DNA of 64,000 bases from Caenispirillum salinarum AK4 (GCF_000315795.1 NZ_ANHY01000002.1:1-64000); one strand, 5' to 3'. Shown: positions 8,583 to 21,421, counted from the stretch's first letter. Translations and numbers: made by a program. Notes: generated by a model not told the origin, from the letters alone.

Positions 8583-10361
8583 TTACCGCCGCGCGGTGAC
8601 GTGATCCGCCGTCAGGCCCAGCGCCCAGCGGTACAGCGCGGGCTCGCGCACCAGGCGTTCGCCAAGGGCCAGGTCGACCTCGTTGCCGGCGTGGCTCTTG
8701 GGTGGGCAGTTCGTGCGCAGCTTGCGGCGTCCCTCGGTGTCTTCCAGGGGGGTGGAGCGCCATTGCGCGTACTGGGTTGGCACCATGGCATCGACGTCGG
8801 CCTGGGCGCGCAGAAGCTGCTCGACGCGCCGGCCCAGGTCGTTGCCGTCGGTGGCGGCGTCGGTATGCGTGGCGTTGATGAAGCCCCCTTCGGACGCGTC
8901 GGTCTCGCCTTCCTCTGCCATCAGCGCGGCCGAGGCGTCGGCCAGTGCCACGGTGTCGCTGCCGTCGCCGGTGTTGCCGTAGGCGGTGCAGAGCGAGGGC
9001 ATGACGCCCAGTCCGTGCAGGGCGTATCCCGACGGGCTGTGGAATCGCGACCACGTCAGCGTCATCTCGCCGTCGTTGGGCAGGCGCACCACCGTCTGCA
9101 CGGTGCCCTTGCCGTAGGACGTGGTGCCGACGACCACGGCGCGGCCCTGGTCCTGGAGGGCCGCCGAGACGATTTCCGCCGAGGAGGCCGATCGCCCGTC
9201 CACCAGCACCACCATGGGCAGGCCGGCTGCGATGTCGCCGTGCCGGGCATTGTAGTACTGGCGGCTTTCGGGATGGCGGCCGCGGGTGGAGAGGATGGGG
9301 CCGTGGTCGATGAACAGGTCGGAAACCTCCACCGCCTGGTCAAGAAGGCCGCCGGGGTTGCCGCGCAGGTCGAGCACCAGCCCGCGCAGGTTCGGCCCCA
9401 GTTCCGCGCGGGCCTGGGCGACGGCCTTCTGCACGCTTTCGGCCGTGCGCTGGTTGAAGCTGGAAATGCGGATGATGGCGCTGTCGCCCTCGGTCGCCAG
9501 GGTCACGGTCCGGGGGACCACCAGGTCGCGGCGGATGGGCACGCGTACCGGCTGGGCGATGCCGGGGCGGGAAACGGTGAGGGTCAGCGTGCTGTCGATG
9601 GGACCGCGCAGCATCTTCTTGACCTGCGTGGTCTCCAGCCCGCCCAGGTCGATGCCGTTGACGGCGGTGATGACATCGTCGATGAACAGCAGGCCGCTGG
9701 ACGGTGCCTCGTCGAACACGTCGCGCACCTCCAGCCCTGTCTTGCCGCGCACATAGCGGATGCCGATGCCGCCGAAGCCGTTGCGGTTGGCGCGGTGGTC
9801 GCGCGCCTCTTCCGCACCGGCATAGCGCGAGAACATGTCGAGAGAGCCGAGGGCGGCATCGAAGACGGCCTCGTAGACCGCTTCGGTGTCGGCGGCGGCC
9901 AGCGGCGGCGAAACGCGGCGGGCGTCGGCCACCATGTCGGCCACGGCGCGGGCCCAGGCGCGGGCGTCGTCGTTGGCGGGGGCGGGAAGGGACGCGACGA
10001 CGCCACCGGTGGTCCGCAACTCCACCCGACCGTCGGCGGTGGTGTCGGCGATCAGCGCAGGGTCGATTCCGCCCAGGCCGCGAAGCCCCTCCAGCGCCAG
10101 ATCGCGGGCGCTGACGTCATTGATGTAGCGGCCGGTGATGGCGCTGAAGCCGTAGGCGAACACGCGCTCGGCGTCGTGGTTGGGGAAGGCTATGGCGGGC
10201 CGCACGGAGGCGGCGGGAATGGCAGCCGAAACAGGTCCGGCGGCACCGGCGGGGCGCGGGCCCTCGCTGGGTGCGCAGGCGGCGGCCGTCAGGGCGGCCA
10301 CCAGAAGGACCGCGCGATGAAGACCGTAAGCCGGGCGGGACATTTTCTTGCGGATGCTCAT
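8583..10361 (-). CDS. S41 (C-terminal processing) peptidase, lipoprotein
   Basis: The product is about 592 residues. It starts MSIRKKMSRPAYG and has a lipoprotein signal ending LTAAAC, so it is probably anchored in the periplasm. A PDZ domain (GGIGIRYVRGKTGLEVRDV ... INGIDLGGL) precedes the S41 core, which carries the Ser/Lys dyad in GRSASSAEI and SYGKGTVQ. It should trim C-termini of exported proteins. About 100 extra residues follow the core and match no domain I recognise. Start choice is uncertain because no clear ribosome site precedes any candidate. Its 3' end abuts the tandem repeats. Confidence 0.9.
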   Translation of the reverse strand: MSIRKKMSRPAYGLHRAVLLVAALTAAACAPSEGPRPAGAAGPVSAAIPAASVRPAIAFPNHDAERVFAYGFSAITGRYINDVSARDLALEGLRGLGGIDPALIADTTADGRVELRTTGGVVASLPAPANDDARAWARAVADMVADARRVSPPLAAADTEAVYEAVFDAALGSLDMFSRYAGAEEARDHRANRNGFGGIGIRYVRGKTGLEVRDVFDEAPSSGLLFIDDVITAVNGIDLGGLETTQVKKMLRGPIDSTLTLTVSRPGIAQPVRVPIRRDLVVPRTVTLATEGDSAIIRISSFNQRTAESVQKAVAQARAELGPNLRGLVLDLRGNPGGLLDQAVEVSDLFIDHGPILSTRGRHPESRQYYNARHGDIAAGLPMVVLVDGRSASSAEIVSAALQDQGRAVVVGTTSYGKGTVQTVVRLPNDGEMTLTWSRFHSPSGYALHGLGVMPSLCTAYGNTGDGSDTVALADASAALMAEEGETDASEGGFINATHTDAATDGNDLGRRVEQLLRAQADVDAMVPTQYAQWRSTPLEDTEGRRKLRTNCPPKSHAGNEVDLALGERLVREPALYRWALGLTADHVTARR

Positions 10362-10538
10362 GCGGCCTAAGCCATACCCTTTCCCTCGCACCGCTGTCAT
10401 AGAAACATGCGGTGGGGCAGCCTTACAAGAAGGGAATGCGCCGGATCCCCCGTTCACTTCCCCATCATGCCCGCGGCAAAGTTGAGAAACCGTGAAGGCG
10501 GCCGGCGATTTGGCCCGCGTGAGTTGGCAAGCGCCGCG

Positions 10539-12878
10539 TCAGCGCTTGGTCTTCCGGCTTACTTTACCACCCTTGCCCGGTTTCTTTCCCTTCGCGGTGA
10601 CGCGGCCGGCCACCTTGACGCGGCGCGTGTCCTTGGCCGCCTTCACCCGACGCTGGCGGCCGACGCTGCCGGCGGGTTTGCGGGCGCCCGTGGAGGGGTC
10701 CACCGTTTCGCCCGGCTTGCGCACGCCGGCGTGGCCCTTTTCCTCGACGATGTGGAACAGCATGCCGCCGGTCAGCGGGCTGGCCTCCATGAGCTGCGCC
10801 GTCACCAGGTCGCCCAGCCGGTAGGTGCGTCGCAACTTGCGGCCGATCAGTGCGTGCTGGGCCTCGTCGTGCAGGTAGTAGTCGTCGGGCAGGGTGGAGA
10901 TGGGCACAAGCCCGCTCGCGCCGGTTTCCGACAGTTCCACGAACAGGCCGAAGCGGTTGACGCCCCGGATGCGGCCCGAGAACAGCGAGCCGACGTGGTT
11001 GGCGAGCCAGGCGGCGGCGAAGCGGTCCACCGCGTCGCGTTCGGCGGTGGCGGCGCGGCGCTCGGTGATGGAGATGTGCTCGCCGATGGGCTCCATCCGC
11101 TCCATCTCCTCGTCCGTCAGCCCGTCCTTGCCGAGCCCCAGCGCCCGGATCAGGCCGCGGTGGACGACCAGGTCGGAATAGCGGCGGATGGGCGAGGTGA
11201 AGTGGGCATAGCGCCGCAGGCCCAGGCCGAAGTGGCCCAGGTTCTCGGGGCTGTAGACGGCCTGCGCCTGGCTGCGCAGCACGACCTCATTCACGATGAT
11301 CTCGTCGGGGCTGCCCTTCACCGACTCCAGGATCTTGTTGAAGTGGTGGGGCTTGATGGTGCCGGTGGTCAGCGTCAGGTCCATGCTGTCGAGGAACTCG
11401 CGCAGGGCCTGGAGGCGTTCGGGCGCGGGTTCGTCGTGGACGCGGTACATGCAGGGCGTGTCGTGCTTCTCCAGTTCCTCCGCCGCGCAGACGTTGGCGA
11501 GGATCATGAACTCCTCGATCAGGCGGTGGCTGTCGAAGCGCGGGCGGATGACGACACCCGTCACCTCGCCCTCGTCATTGACCAGGATGCGGCGCTCGGG
11601 GATGTCCAGGTCCAGCGTGCCGCGACGGTCGCGGGCCTCGGCCAGCGCGTGTAAGGCGCCGTAGAGGGGCTTGAGGACCGGTTCCACCAGCGGGCCGGTC
11701 AGCTCGTCGGCCATGCCGTCCATGGCGTTCTGCACCTGGGTGTAGGTGAGCCGTGCACTGGAGCGGATCATGCCGCGCGTGAAGGCGTGGTCCAGCTTGT
11801 TGCCGTGGCGGTCGATGCGCATGCGCACCGCCATGACCGGCCGGTCCTCGTTGGGCCGCAGCGAACACCAGCCGTTGGACAGGGCCTCGGGCAGCATGGG
11901 CACGACGCGGTCGGGGAAGTAGACGCTGTTGCCGCGCTCGAACGCCGCGCGGTCCAGCGGGTCGCCGGGGCGGACGTAGTGGGCGACGTCGGCGATGGCG
12001 ACCATCATGCGGAAGCCGCCGGGGTTGTCCTCGGCGTCGTCGGCCTCGGCGAAGACGGCGTCGTCGAAGTCGCGCGCATCCTCGCCGTCGATGGTGACGA
12101 AGGGGATGGCGCGCAGGTCTTCGCGCTTTCCGAGAGTCGCGGCCTCGGCGTCCTCGGCCTGCTTCAGGGCCTCGGGCGGGAACTCGACGGGGATGTCGTT
12201 CTCGTGGATGCAGATCAGGCTGACGGACTTGGCCTCGCCGGTGTGGCCCAGGCGCTCCACCACCTTGGCCAGGCGCAGGCCCAGCCGGCGGCCGGGCAGG
12301 ACCTCGGCCAGCACGATCTCGCCCGGGTCGGCGCCCATGGTGTCGCCGGCGGGAACCAGGTATTCGGTCTTCTCGCGCTTGCTGGTGGGGACCAGGCGAC
12401 CGCCCTCGGCGCCGGTCTCATAGACGCCCAGCACCTGGTTCGGCGCGCCGGCCAGGCGCTTGATCAGCTTGCCCTCGTACAGGTCGTCGCGGATGCGGCG
12501 CACACGCACCAGGGCGCGGTCGCCCCGGCCCATGGCCTGGCTCTTGCGGTCGGTGAGCAGGATGCGGGGCGGCGTGTCCTCCTGCGTCCACGTCACGGGC
12601 TTGGCGACCAGTCCGCCTTCCGGGTCGATGGCGATGACTTCGACCACCAGCACGTCGGGCAGGGCGCCGGGGCGGTGGAACTGGCGCTTGTGGCCACGTT
12701 CGATGGCGCCTTCCTCGGCCAGATCCTTGAGGATCTTCTTGAGCCACACCCGGTCCTGGCTGCCGATGTGGAAGGCCCGCGCGATCTCGCGCTTGCCCAC
12801 CTTGCCGGGGCTCTCGTTGATGAACTCCAGCACCTGGTCCTTGGTGGGCAGCGGGGCGGGCTGTTTCGGCTTTGTCAA
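10539..12878 (-). CDS. rnr: Ribonuclease R
   Basis: This 779-residue 3'-5' exoribonuclease degrades structured RNA. In order it has an N-terminal winged-helix segment (KREIARAFHIGSQDR), cold-shock OB domains, and the RNB catalytic domain with IDGEDARDFDDAVF, which supplies the metal-binding aspartates. An S1 domain (FSGRIRGVNRFGLFVEL) follows. It ends in a strongly basic tail rich in K and R, common in RNase R. It lies directly downstream of topA in the long minus-strand series that begins at pyrB. Confidence 0.96.
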   Translation of the reverse strand: MTKPKQPAPLPTKDQVLEFINESPGKVGKREIARAFHIGSQDRVWLKKILKDLAEEGAIERGHKRQFHRPGALPDVLVVEVIAIDPEGGLVAKPVTWTQEDTPPRILLTDRKSQAMGRGDRALVRVRRIRDDLYEGKLIKRLAGAPNQVLGVYETGAEGGRLVPTSKREKTEYLVPAGDTMGADPGEIVLAEVLPGRRLGLRLAKVVERLGHTGEAKSVSLICIHENDIPVEFPPEALKQAEDAEAATLGKREDLRAIPFVTIDGEDARDFDDAVFAEADDAEDNPGGFRMMVAIADVAHYVRPGDPLDRAAFERGNSVYFPDRVVPMLPEALSNGWCSLRPNEDRPVMAVRMRIDRHGNKLDHAFTRGMIRSSARLTYTQVQNAMDGMADELTGPLVEPVLKPLYGALHALAEARDRRGTLDLDIPERRILVNDEGEVTGVVIRPRFDSHRLIEEFMILANVCAAEELEKHDTPCMYRVHDEPAPERLQALREFLDSMDLTLTTGTIKPHHFNKILESVKGSPDEIIVNEVVLRSQAQAVYSPENLGHFGLGLRRYAHFTSPIRRYSDLVVHRGLIRALGLGKDGLTDEEMERMEPIGEHISITERRAATAERDAVDRFAAAWLANHVGSLFSGRIRGVNRFGLFVELSETGASGLVPISTLPDDYYLHDEAQHALIGRKLRRTYRLGDLVTAQLMEASPLTGGMLFHIVEEKGHAGVRKPGETVDPSTGARKPAGSVGRQRRVKAAKDTRRVKVAGRVTAKGKKPGKGGKVSRKTKR

Positions 12879-12940
12879 TCCGGGTCCTTTATCTGGTCAT
12901 GACGTGGGCGCGGCTGTGAAGGGGCAACGCCCGACGCGGC

Positions 12941-15667
<2,727 letters not shown>

Positions 15668-15715
15668 GAGACGGGGACAGTCCTTGTGCCGAAGGGGACG
15701 CGCGAACGCCCGCGT

Positions 15716-16837
15716 TTATCCGAAGTACAGCAGGGACACACGGTTCCCAGGATGCCGTTCCAGGCGGCCCGCCAGCTCCAGCTCCAGCAGAATCATGGCG
15801 ACCACAGGGGGTGACAATTGGCACTGCCGGATCACTTCGTCAACACTCACGGGGTTGGCACCCAGGCAGGTGAGCACCTTCCCGCGCTGTGAATCGCTGG
15901 GATCGGGCGGTGGTCCGGGCGGTGCGGACGGCGGTTCTCCGCCCGCCGGTTCATAGGCTGCGAGGCCTTCCAGAACGGCCGCAACATCGCCTGCGTGCTG
16001 CACGAGATGGGCGCCGTCCTTCAGCAGCCCGTTGGTGCCGGCGCAGCGCGGGTCCAGGGGCGATCCCGGCACGGCGAACACCTCGCGCCCCTGGTCGGCG
16101 GCCAGCCGTGCGGTGATCAGCGAGCCCGAGCGCTGGTTGGCCTCCACCACCACGACTCCGCGGGCGATGCCGCTGATGATGCGGTTGCGGCGGGGGAAGT
16201 GGCGGGCCTGCGGCTCGGTGCCCAGCGGCTGTTCGGACACCACCACCCCCTGCGCGGCGACGGCGGCATGCAGGCGGTCGTTCTCCGGCGGGTAGATCAC
16301 GTCCACCCCGCCCGCCATGACCGCACAGGTGCCGCCTTTCAGGGCGCCCTGGTGGGCGGCGGTGTCGATGCCGCGTGCCAGACCCGACACCACCAGGAAG
16401 CCGTGCGTCTCCGCCAGGTCCACCGCCAGCCGGCGGGCGAAGTTGCAGCCGTTGAGGCTGGCGTTGCGGGCGCCGACGATGGCGACGGTCGGGCGCTCGA
16501 ACAGGTGCGGGCTGCCGAGCATGAGCAGAAGCGGCGGCGCGTCCTCCACCTCCGCCAGCAGGGCGGGATAGCCGGGCTCGCCGGTTCCCAGGATGCGAGC
16601 GCCGAATCGGTCGACGGCCTCCAGCTCGCGGGCGGCGTCGGCCTTGGGGCAGATGCGCACGCCCTTGGTGCGCCCGCCGCGCCGGGCCAGGTCGGGCAAG
16701 GCGCGCAGGGCCTCGCCGGCGCTGCCGAAACGGTCGAGCAGGCGGCGGAAGGTGACGGGGCCCACGTTCTCGCTGCGAATCAGGCGCAGCCAGTCCAGGC
16801 GTTCGGCGGGGCTCAGCGAGCGGCGATGATGCGTCAT
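15716..16837 (-). CDS. dprA: DNA-processing protein DprA
   Basis: This Rossmann-fold protein of about 373 residues loads RecA on incoming single-stranded DNA during transformation. Visible are the N-terminal SAM-like segment (LSPAERLDWLRLIRSENVGP), the core with VAIVGARNASLNGC, FLVVSGLARGIDTAAH and FPRRNRIISG, and a C-terminal DprA winged helix (VSVDEVIRQCQLSPPVVAMILLEL). A GTG at 16882 gives 15 more residues and lies just after the plsY stop, so it is an alternative start. It is coupled to plsY and topA. Confidence 0.95.
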   Translation of the reverse strand: MTHHRRSLSPAERLDWLRLIRSENVGPVTFRRLLDRFGSAGEALRALPDLARRGGRTKGVRICPKADAARELEAVDRFGARILGTGEPGYPALLAEVEDAPPLLLMLGSPHLFERPTVAIVGARNASLNGCNFARRLAVDLAETHGFLVVSGLARGIDTAAHQGALKGGTCAVMAGGVDVIYPPENDRLHAAVAAQGVVVSEQPLGTEPQARHFPRRNRIISGIARGVVVVEANQRSGSLITARLAADQGREVFAVPGSPLDPRCAGTNGLLKDGAHLVQHAGDVAAVLEGLAAYEPAGGEPPSAPPGPPPDPSDSQRGKVLTCLGANPVSVDEVIRQCQLSPPVVAMILLELELAGRLERHPGNRVSLLYFG

Positions 16838-16897
16838 GGCGCGCAAAGGTTGCGCGGGAATGGAAGCGTCGTCAATCGCCACGCGCGAGTCGGTGGC

Positions 16898-17527
16898 TCA
16901 CGCCTTCTTCTTCTTGTCGCCGATGCGGCTCTCGCTGCCGTTGAGCAGGCGGCGCAGGTTTTCGCGGTGGCGAATCCACGCCAGTGCCGCCAGCAGGGCG
17001 AAGGCCGCCGCGTGGGCCGGAGTCGCCAGGAACCACGCCAGCACGGGGGCGGCCGTCAGCGATACCAGGGCGGCCAGCGACGAATAGCGCGTCACCACCG
17101 CCGTCAGCAGCCAGATGCCGCAGGCCGCCAGCCCCACGTAAGGCGCGGTGGCGAGCAGGGTGCCGAGCGTCGTCGCCACGCCCTTGCCGCCCTTGAACCC
17201 CAGCCAGACGGGGAAGTTGTGGCCCAGCACAGCGCAGGCACCGGCGATGATGCCGGCCTCCACCCCCAGGTCGTGGCTCATGGTGGCGGCCAGGACGTAG
17301 CGCGCGATCAGCGCCGCGATGGCGCCCTTGCCCGAATCCAGGATCAGCGTCGCCAGCGCCGCGCCCTTGTTTCCGGTGCGCAGAACGTTGGTGGCGCCGA
17401 TATTGCCCGAGCCGATGGCGCGGATGTCCCCCAGGCCCAGCATCCTGGTGATGACCAGGCCGAAGGGGATGGAGCCGAGCAGGTAGCCGGCGACGCCGGC
17501 GGCGATGAGCAGGAGTTCCGGGGTCAT
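16898..17527 (-). CDS. plsY: Acyl-phosphate:glycerol-3-phosphate acyltransferase PlsY
   Basis: This 209-residue inner-membrane enzyme makes lysophosphatidic acid, the first step of phospholipid synthesis. Motifs are GSIPFGLVITR, GSGNIGATNVLRTG (phosphate-loop-like motif), HNFPVWLGFKGGKGVATTLG and several membrane helices. The ATG overlaps the region of the pyrC stop (TAG, C, ATG), so the two are translationally close. A further in-frame ATG nine bases upstream, inside pyrC, is possible. The C-terminus is basic (DKKKKA). Confidence 0.95.
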   Translation of the reverse strand: MTPELLLIAAGVAGYLLGSIPFGLVITRMLGLGDIRAIGSGNIGATNVLRTGNKGAALATLILDSGKGAIAALIARYVLAATMSHDLGVEAGIIAGACAVLGHNFPVWLGFKGGKGVATTLGTLLATAPYVGLAACGIWLLTAVVTRYSSLAALVSLTAAPVLAWFLATPAHAAAFALLAALAWIRHRENLRRLLNGSESRIGDKKKKA

Positions 17528-17528
17528 G

Positions 17529-18833
17529 CTACCCATGATGCTCGAACACCGTCCGTCCGTCGATGACCGTGGCAAGCACGCGGCCCTGGACGGGGCGGCC
17601 GTCGAACGGCGTGTTCTTGGACTTGGACTTCAGGCGGTCCGCCGTCACCTTCCAGGCGCGGTCCGGATCGAACAGGAAGAAGTCCGCCGGCGCCCCCGGC
17701 GCCAGCGTGCCGCCCGGCAGGCCCAGGCGCTTCGCCGGGGCGACGGTCAGGGCGCGCAGCACCTCCAGCAGGGTCAGGTGGCCGTTGTGGTACAGCTCCA
17801 GCGAGATCGGCAGCAGCGTCTCCAGCCCGATGGCGCCGAAGCTGGCCTGGTTGAAGGGCAGGCGCTTGGTGTCCTGGTCCTGCGGCAGGTGATCGGAGGC
17901 GATGCAGTCGATCACGCCATCCTTCAGCGCCTGGATCACCGCGCGCCGGTCGTCCTCGCCCCGCAGCGGCGGGTTGAGCTTGGCGAAGGTGCGGTAGTCC
18001 GACACCGCCATCTCGTTCAGGGCGAAGTAGAACGGCGCGGTGTCGCAGGTGACGTCCAGCCCGGCGTCCTTGGCGCGGCGGATGACGTCCAGGCTTTCAG
18101 CGCAGGTCAGGTGGGCGGCGTGGTAGCGCCCGCCGGTCATCTTCACCAGGCGCATGTCGCGCTCCAGCATGATCACTTCGGCCTCGCGCGGGATGCCGGA
18201 CAGGCCGAGCCGCGTGGCATGGTCGCCGCCGTTCATGACGCCGCCGGACAGCGCGCGCTCCTCGGCGTGCTGGCAGACCAGCAGCCCGAAGGTGGCGCCG
18301 TAGGCGAGCGCCCGGCGCATGACCTGGGGGTCGGCGATGGGCAGGATGCCGTCGGTGAAGGCGACGGCCCCGGCGTTGCTCAAGAGCCCCATCTCCGAGA
18401 TCACCTTGCCCTCGCAGCCCTGGGTGGCGGCGCCGTAGGGGTAGACCTTCGCCAGCCCGATCAGCCGCGCGCGGCGGGCGACGAACTCCACGGTCGCCTC
18501 GCTGTCGATGGGCGGGCTGGTGTTGGGCAGGCAGACCATGCTGGTCACGCCGCCCGCCACGGCGGCCTCGCCGGCCGACCGCAGGCTTTCCTTGTGGTCC
18601 TCGCCGGGCTCGCCCAGGGACACGCGCATGTCCACCAGGCCGGGGGCCAGGCAGGCGCCCTGGCAGTCGATGATCTTGGCGTCGGCGGGCACGCCGCCGC
18701 GCACCACGTCCGGCCCCATGGCGGCGATGGTCTCGCGCACCGTCAGCACGCCGCCGATGGTGTCGGTGTTGGTGGCGGGGTCGATCAGGCGGGCGTTCAC
18801 ATAGGCGACGCGGCCGGTTGCCTTCTGCGGCAT
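17529..18833 (-). CDS. pyrC: Dihydroorotase homologue lacking the HxH metal motif
   Basis: This 434-residue amidohydrolase of the type I dihydroorotase family starts 1 base after the pyrB stop. The first metal-binding signature, normally D-x-H-x-H-x-R-x-P-G, reads DMRVSLGEPG at residues 68-77, so both histidines and the arginine are replaced (Arg70, Ser72, Gly74). The later Asp of IASDHLPQ is kept. In pseudomonads a similar inactive homologue encoded beside pyrB (PyrC') is a structural partner of aspartate transcarbamoylase, and that role is likely here by inference. A separate active dihydroorotase should exist elsewhere in the genome. Confidence 0.85.
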   Translation of the reverse strand: MPQKATGRVAYVNARLIDPATNTDTIGGVLTVRETIAAMGPDVVRGGVPADAKIIDCQGACLAPGLVDMRVSLGEPGEDHKESLRSAGEAAVAGGVTSMVCLPNTSPPIDSEATVEFVARRARLIGLAKVYPYGAATQGCEGKVISEMGLLSNAGAVAFTDGILPIADPQVMRRALAYGATFGLLVCQHAEERALSGGVMNGGDHATRLGLSGIPREAEVIMLERDMRLVKMTGGRYHAAHLTCAESLDVIRRAKDAGLDVTCDTAPFYFALNEMAVSDYRTFAKLNPPLRGEDDRRAVIQALKDGVIDCIASDHLPQDQDTKRLPFNQASFGAIGLETLLPISLELYHNGHLTLLEVLRALTVAPAKRLGLPGGTLAPGAPADFFLFDPDRAWKVTADRLKSKSKNTPFDGRPVQGRVLATVIDGRTVFEHHG

Positions 18834-18834
18834 C

Positions 18835-19794
18835 TCAGGCGGCTCCGTTGGCGAAGTTGGGGGCGTTCAGGACCAGCTTGTCGATGACGGCCATGCGCAC
18901 GGCCACGCCCATCTCCACCTGTTCGCGGATGACGGAGCGTTCGATGTCGTCGGCCACGTCGCTGTCGATCTCCACGCCCCGGTTCATGGGGCCGGGGTGC
19001 ATGATCAGCGCGTCGGGCTTGGCCAGCGCCAGCTTTTCGCGGTCCAGTCCGAAGAAGTGGAAGAATTCGCGGATCGACGGGATGTAGCTGCCGGCCATGC
19101 GCTCGTTTTGGACGCGCAGCATCATCACGATGTCCACGTCCTTCAGGCCTGCGCGCATGTCGGTGAAGACCTCCACGCCCAACTCCTCGATGCCGCTGGG
19201 CAGCAGGGTGCGCGGGGCGATGACGCGCACCCGCGCGCCCATGGCCGTCAGCAGATAGATGTTCGACCGTGCGACGCGGGAATGCAGCACGTCCCCGCAG
19301 ATGGCGACGTGCAGGTTGTCCAGGTGGCCCTTGCGGCGGCGGATGGTCAGGGCGTCCAAAAGCGCCTGGGTGGGGTGCTCGTGGCTGCCGTCGCCGGCGT
19401 TGACCACCGCGCAGTTGACCTTTTCCGACAGCAGCTGCACCGCGCCGGAGTCGCCGTGGCGCACCACCAGCACGTCCAGGTGCATGGCGTTGAGCGTGAC
19501 GGCGGTGTCGATCAGCGTCTCGCCCTTGTTCACGCTGGACGACGAGACGCCCATGTTGATGACGTCGAGCCCCAGCCGCTTGCCCGCCAACTCGAAGCTG
19601 GTGCGGGTGCGCGTCGAGCTTTCGTAGAACAGGTTGACCATGCTCCGGCCGCGCAGCACGTCGGACTTTTTCTCGGCCGACCGGCACTGGTCGACATAGG
19701 CGTCGGCGCGGTCGAGCAGGTCCTTGATCTGCCAGGGATAAAGACCCTGGATGCCAAGGAGGTGGCGGTGCGGATATCCGTAGTCGTCGGTCAT
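18835..19794 (-). CDS. pyrB: Aspartate carbamoyltransferase catalytic subunit
   Basis: This 319-residue enzyme joins carbamoyl phosphate and aspartate in pyrimidine synthesis. It carries the carbamoyl-phosphate site STRTRTSFE, the loop [23 protein letters not shown] and the aspartate-binding [13 protein letters not shown]. The start at [11 protein letters not shown] is chosen by family length. MIRAM four codons upstream is the alternative, and neither has a strong ribosome site. It heads the minus-strand series pyrB-pyrC-plsY-dprA-topA-rnr. There is no pyrI, consistent with assembly with the PyrC-like neighbour. Confidence 0.96.
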   Translation of the reverse strand: MTDDYGYPHRHLLGIQGLYPWQIKDLLDRADAYVDQCRSAEKKSDVLRGRSMVNLFYESSTRTRTSFELAGKRLGLDVINMGVSSSSVNKGETLIDTAVTLNAMHLDVLVVRHGDSGAVQLLSEKVNCAVVNAGDGSHEHPTQALLDALTIRRRKGHLDNLHVAICGDVLHSRVARSNIYLLTAMGARVRVIAPRTLLPSGIEELGVEVFTDMRAGLKDVDIVMMLRVQNERMAGSYIPSIREFFHFFGLDREKLALAKPDALIMHPGPMNRGVEIDSDVADDIERSVIREQVEMGVAVRMAVIDKLVLNAPNFANGAA

Positions 19795-19870
19795 GGCGCG
19801 GATCATAGGCAGGGGCGGGACGGGCGGCAAGCGGCGGGGCGGCCCGGCGGCGCCGGTTGAGGGGCGGGCG

Positions 19871-20377
19871 TCAGGGCCGGAAGTCGTCGATACGATAAAA
19901 GTCGGCGGGCGACTTCTCCATAAAGAAGTGCGCGATGCTCTCCAGCGCCCGCCGCTGGCCGGGGAAAGCCACGGAGTCGATGGCGCGCGGCAGGGGCAGC
20001 CAGGAGTGGTCCTCGTGGGCTTCGTCCAGTTCCACGGGCTCCTGTCCCGCGACTCGGACGACGAAGATGGGCACCACCTCCATCACCTCGTCGACGGGGT
20101 TGTAGAACACGTCGGTGTTGCCCGAGGTGTAGACGGTGATGGGCTTGAGGCCGGTCTCCTCGCGCACCTCGCGCACGGCGGCCTGCCACGCCTTCTCCTC
20201 GCCCTCGATGCGCCCCGAAACCAGGGTCCAGTGGCCGCGGAAGGCGCCCTTGGACCGCTTGAGCAGCAGCACCTGCCGGCCGTTGATGACGGCGGCGGCG
20301 ACCGCCGTGCAGCGCATGGGCACCTGGCCGTGGCCGCCTGTGGAGGGGGTGGACGTCTGGATGTCTGTGTCGGTCAT
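19871..20377 (-). CDS. Nudix hydrolase
   Basis: The product is 168 residues with a complete Nudix box, [23 protein letters not shown] in outline: G-x5-E-x7-R-E-x2-E-E-x-G around residues 61-83. It therefore should cleave a nucleoside diphosphate linked to some other moiety in a metal-dependent way. The substrate cannot be read from the sequence. The general layout resembles dihydroneopterin-triphosphate/dATP-type pyrophosphatases. The ATG at 20377 is chosen, and a GTG 15 bases upstream is possible. Confidence 0.9.
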   Translation of the reverse strand: MTDTDIQTSTPSTGGHGQVPMRCTAVAAAVINGRQVLLLKRSKGAFRGHWTLVSGRIEGEEKAWQAAVREVREETGLKPITVYTSGNTDVFYNPVDEVMEVVPIFVVRVAGQEPVELDEAHEDHSWLPLPRAIDSVAFPGQRRALESIAHFFMEKSPADFYRIDDFRP

Positions 20378-20461
20378 GGGACTCTTATACACCTTCGGCC
20401 GCCGCGCTGGCCGCCTGTATGGATGGATTGGCGCTCATGTAGCCGAGGCGGGTGCCGGGCT

Positions 20462-21421
20462 TCAAGGCACAACGCCGAAGACGCGCCCGGCGGCGGCGAT
20501 CACCAGCGGCAGGGTTGCGGCGGCGGCCAGCGTCTGGAAGGTGATGATGCCCGCCATGCAGGGCGCATCGCCGCCCATGCGCCGCGCCAGAACATAGGAC
20601 GACGCCGAGCAGGGCAGGGCGGCATAGGCCACCGCCACCACCGCCGGCACGCCCGTCAGCCCCAGCGTCCAGGCCAGCACGCCGGCCGCCAGCGGCACGC
20701 CGGCCAGCTTGAGCACGCTTGCCGCCAGCACGGGGCCGCCGCTGGTCCGCAGGGTGTCGAGCGCCAGCCCCGCGCCGACCGCCAGCAGGCCGACGGGCAG
20801 GGCGGCGCGGCCCAGGATCTCCAGGAACGGCGAGACCACCGGCGGCAGGCCCAGGCCCGAGACGTTCAGCGTGATTCCCAGCGCGCAGGCCAGGATCAGC
20901 GGGTTGGTGACGATGCCCTTGAGCGTCGCGGCCGGCCCCGTCGCCGCGCGTCCCGCCGCCTCTGCCGATCCGTCGCCCACATGGCGCACCAGCGTCGCCA
21001 CCGCCAGCACATTGACCAGCGGCACCACGCCCGCCACGCACAGCGCCGTCAGCGCCACACCGGCATCGCCGAACAGCGCGGCGGCGGCGGCCAGCCCGAC
21101 ATACGTGTTGGGACGGATGCTGCCCTGCACGACGCTGGTGAAGGTGGCCGCCGGCACGCCCAGCAGCGGCCGCGACAGGCTCGCCACCAGAAACACCGCC
21201 AGCACCGCGCCGGTGCTCGCCAGTGCCAGCGGGCCCCAGGCCACGCCCTCCAGCGGCGCGCGGGCGGTGCTGAACACCAGCAGGGCCGGAAAGGTGATGA
21301 AGTACGTCGTCTTCTCGGCCGGCGCCCAGAAGGCATCTGGCACGAAGCCCGACCGCTTCATCCAGAAGCCGAGCACGATCAGCAGGAAGATGGGAAGCAG
21401 GGCGAGGGCGGTGTCGAGCAT
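20462..21421 (-). CDS. AEC-family permease (auxin-efflux-carrier type)
   Basis: This 319-residue integral membrane protein has about ten hydrophobic segments. Family features include the opening MLDTALALLPIFLLIVLGFWMKRSG, VVQGSIRPNTYVGLA, and the C-terminal ALPCSASSYVLARRMGGDA. Bacterial members export or import organic acids such as malate or malonate, and the substrate is not predictable here. AGAGG precedes the ATG. A clear paralogue lies at 28354-29289 with the same VVQG..RFNTYIGLA and PSAYVLARQLGGD motifs. Confidence 0.9.
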   Translation of the reverse strand: MLDTALALLPIFLLIVLGFWMKRSGFVPDAFWAPAEKTTYFITFPALLVFSTARAPLEGVAWGPLALASTGAVLAVFLVASLSRPLLGVPAATFTSVVQGSIRPNTYVGLAAAAALFGDAGVALTALCVAGVVPLVNVLAVATLVRHVGDGSAEAAGRAATGPAATLKGIVTNPLILACALGITLNVSGLGLPPVVSPFLEILGRAALPVGLLAVGAGLALDTLRTSGGPVLAASVLKLAGVPLAAGVLAWTLGLTGVPAVVAVAYAALPCSASSYVLARRMGGDAPCMAGIITFQTLAAAATLPLVIAAAGRVFGVVP

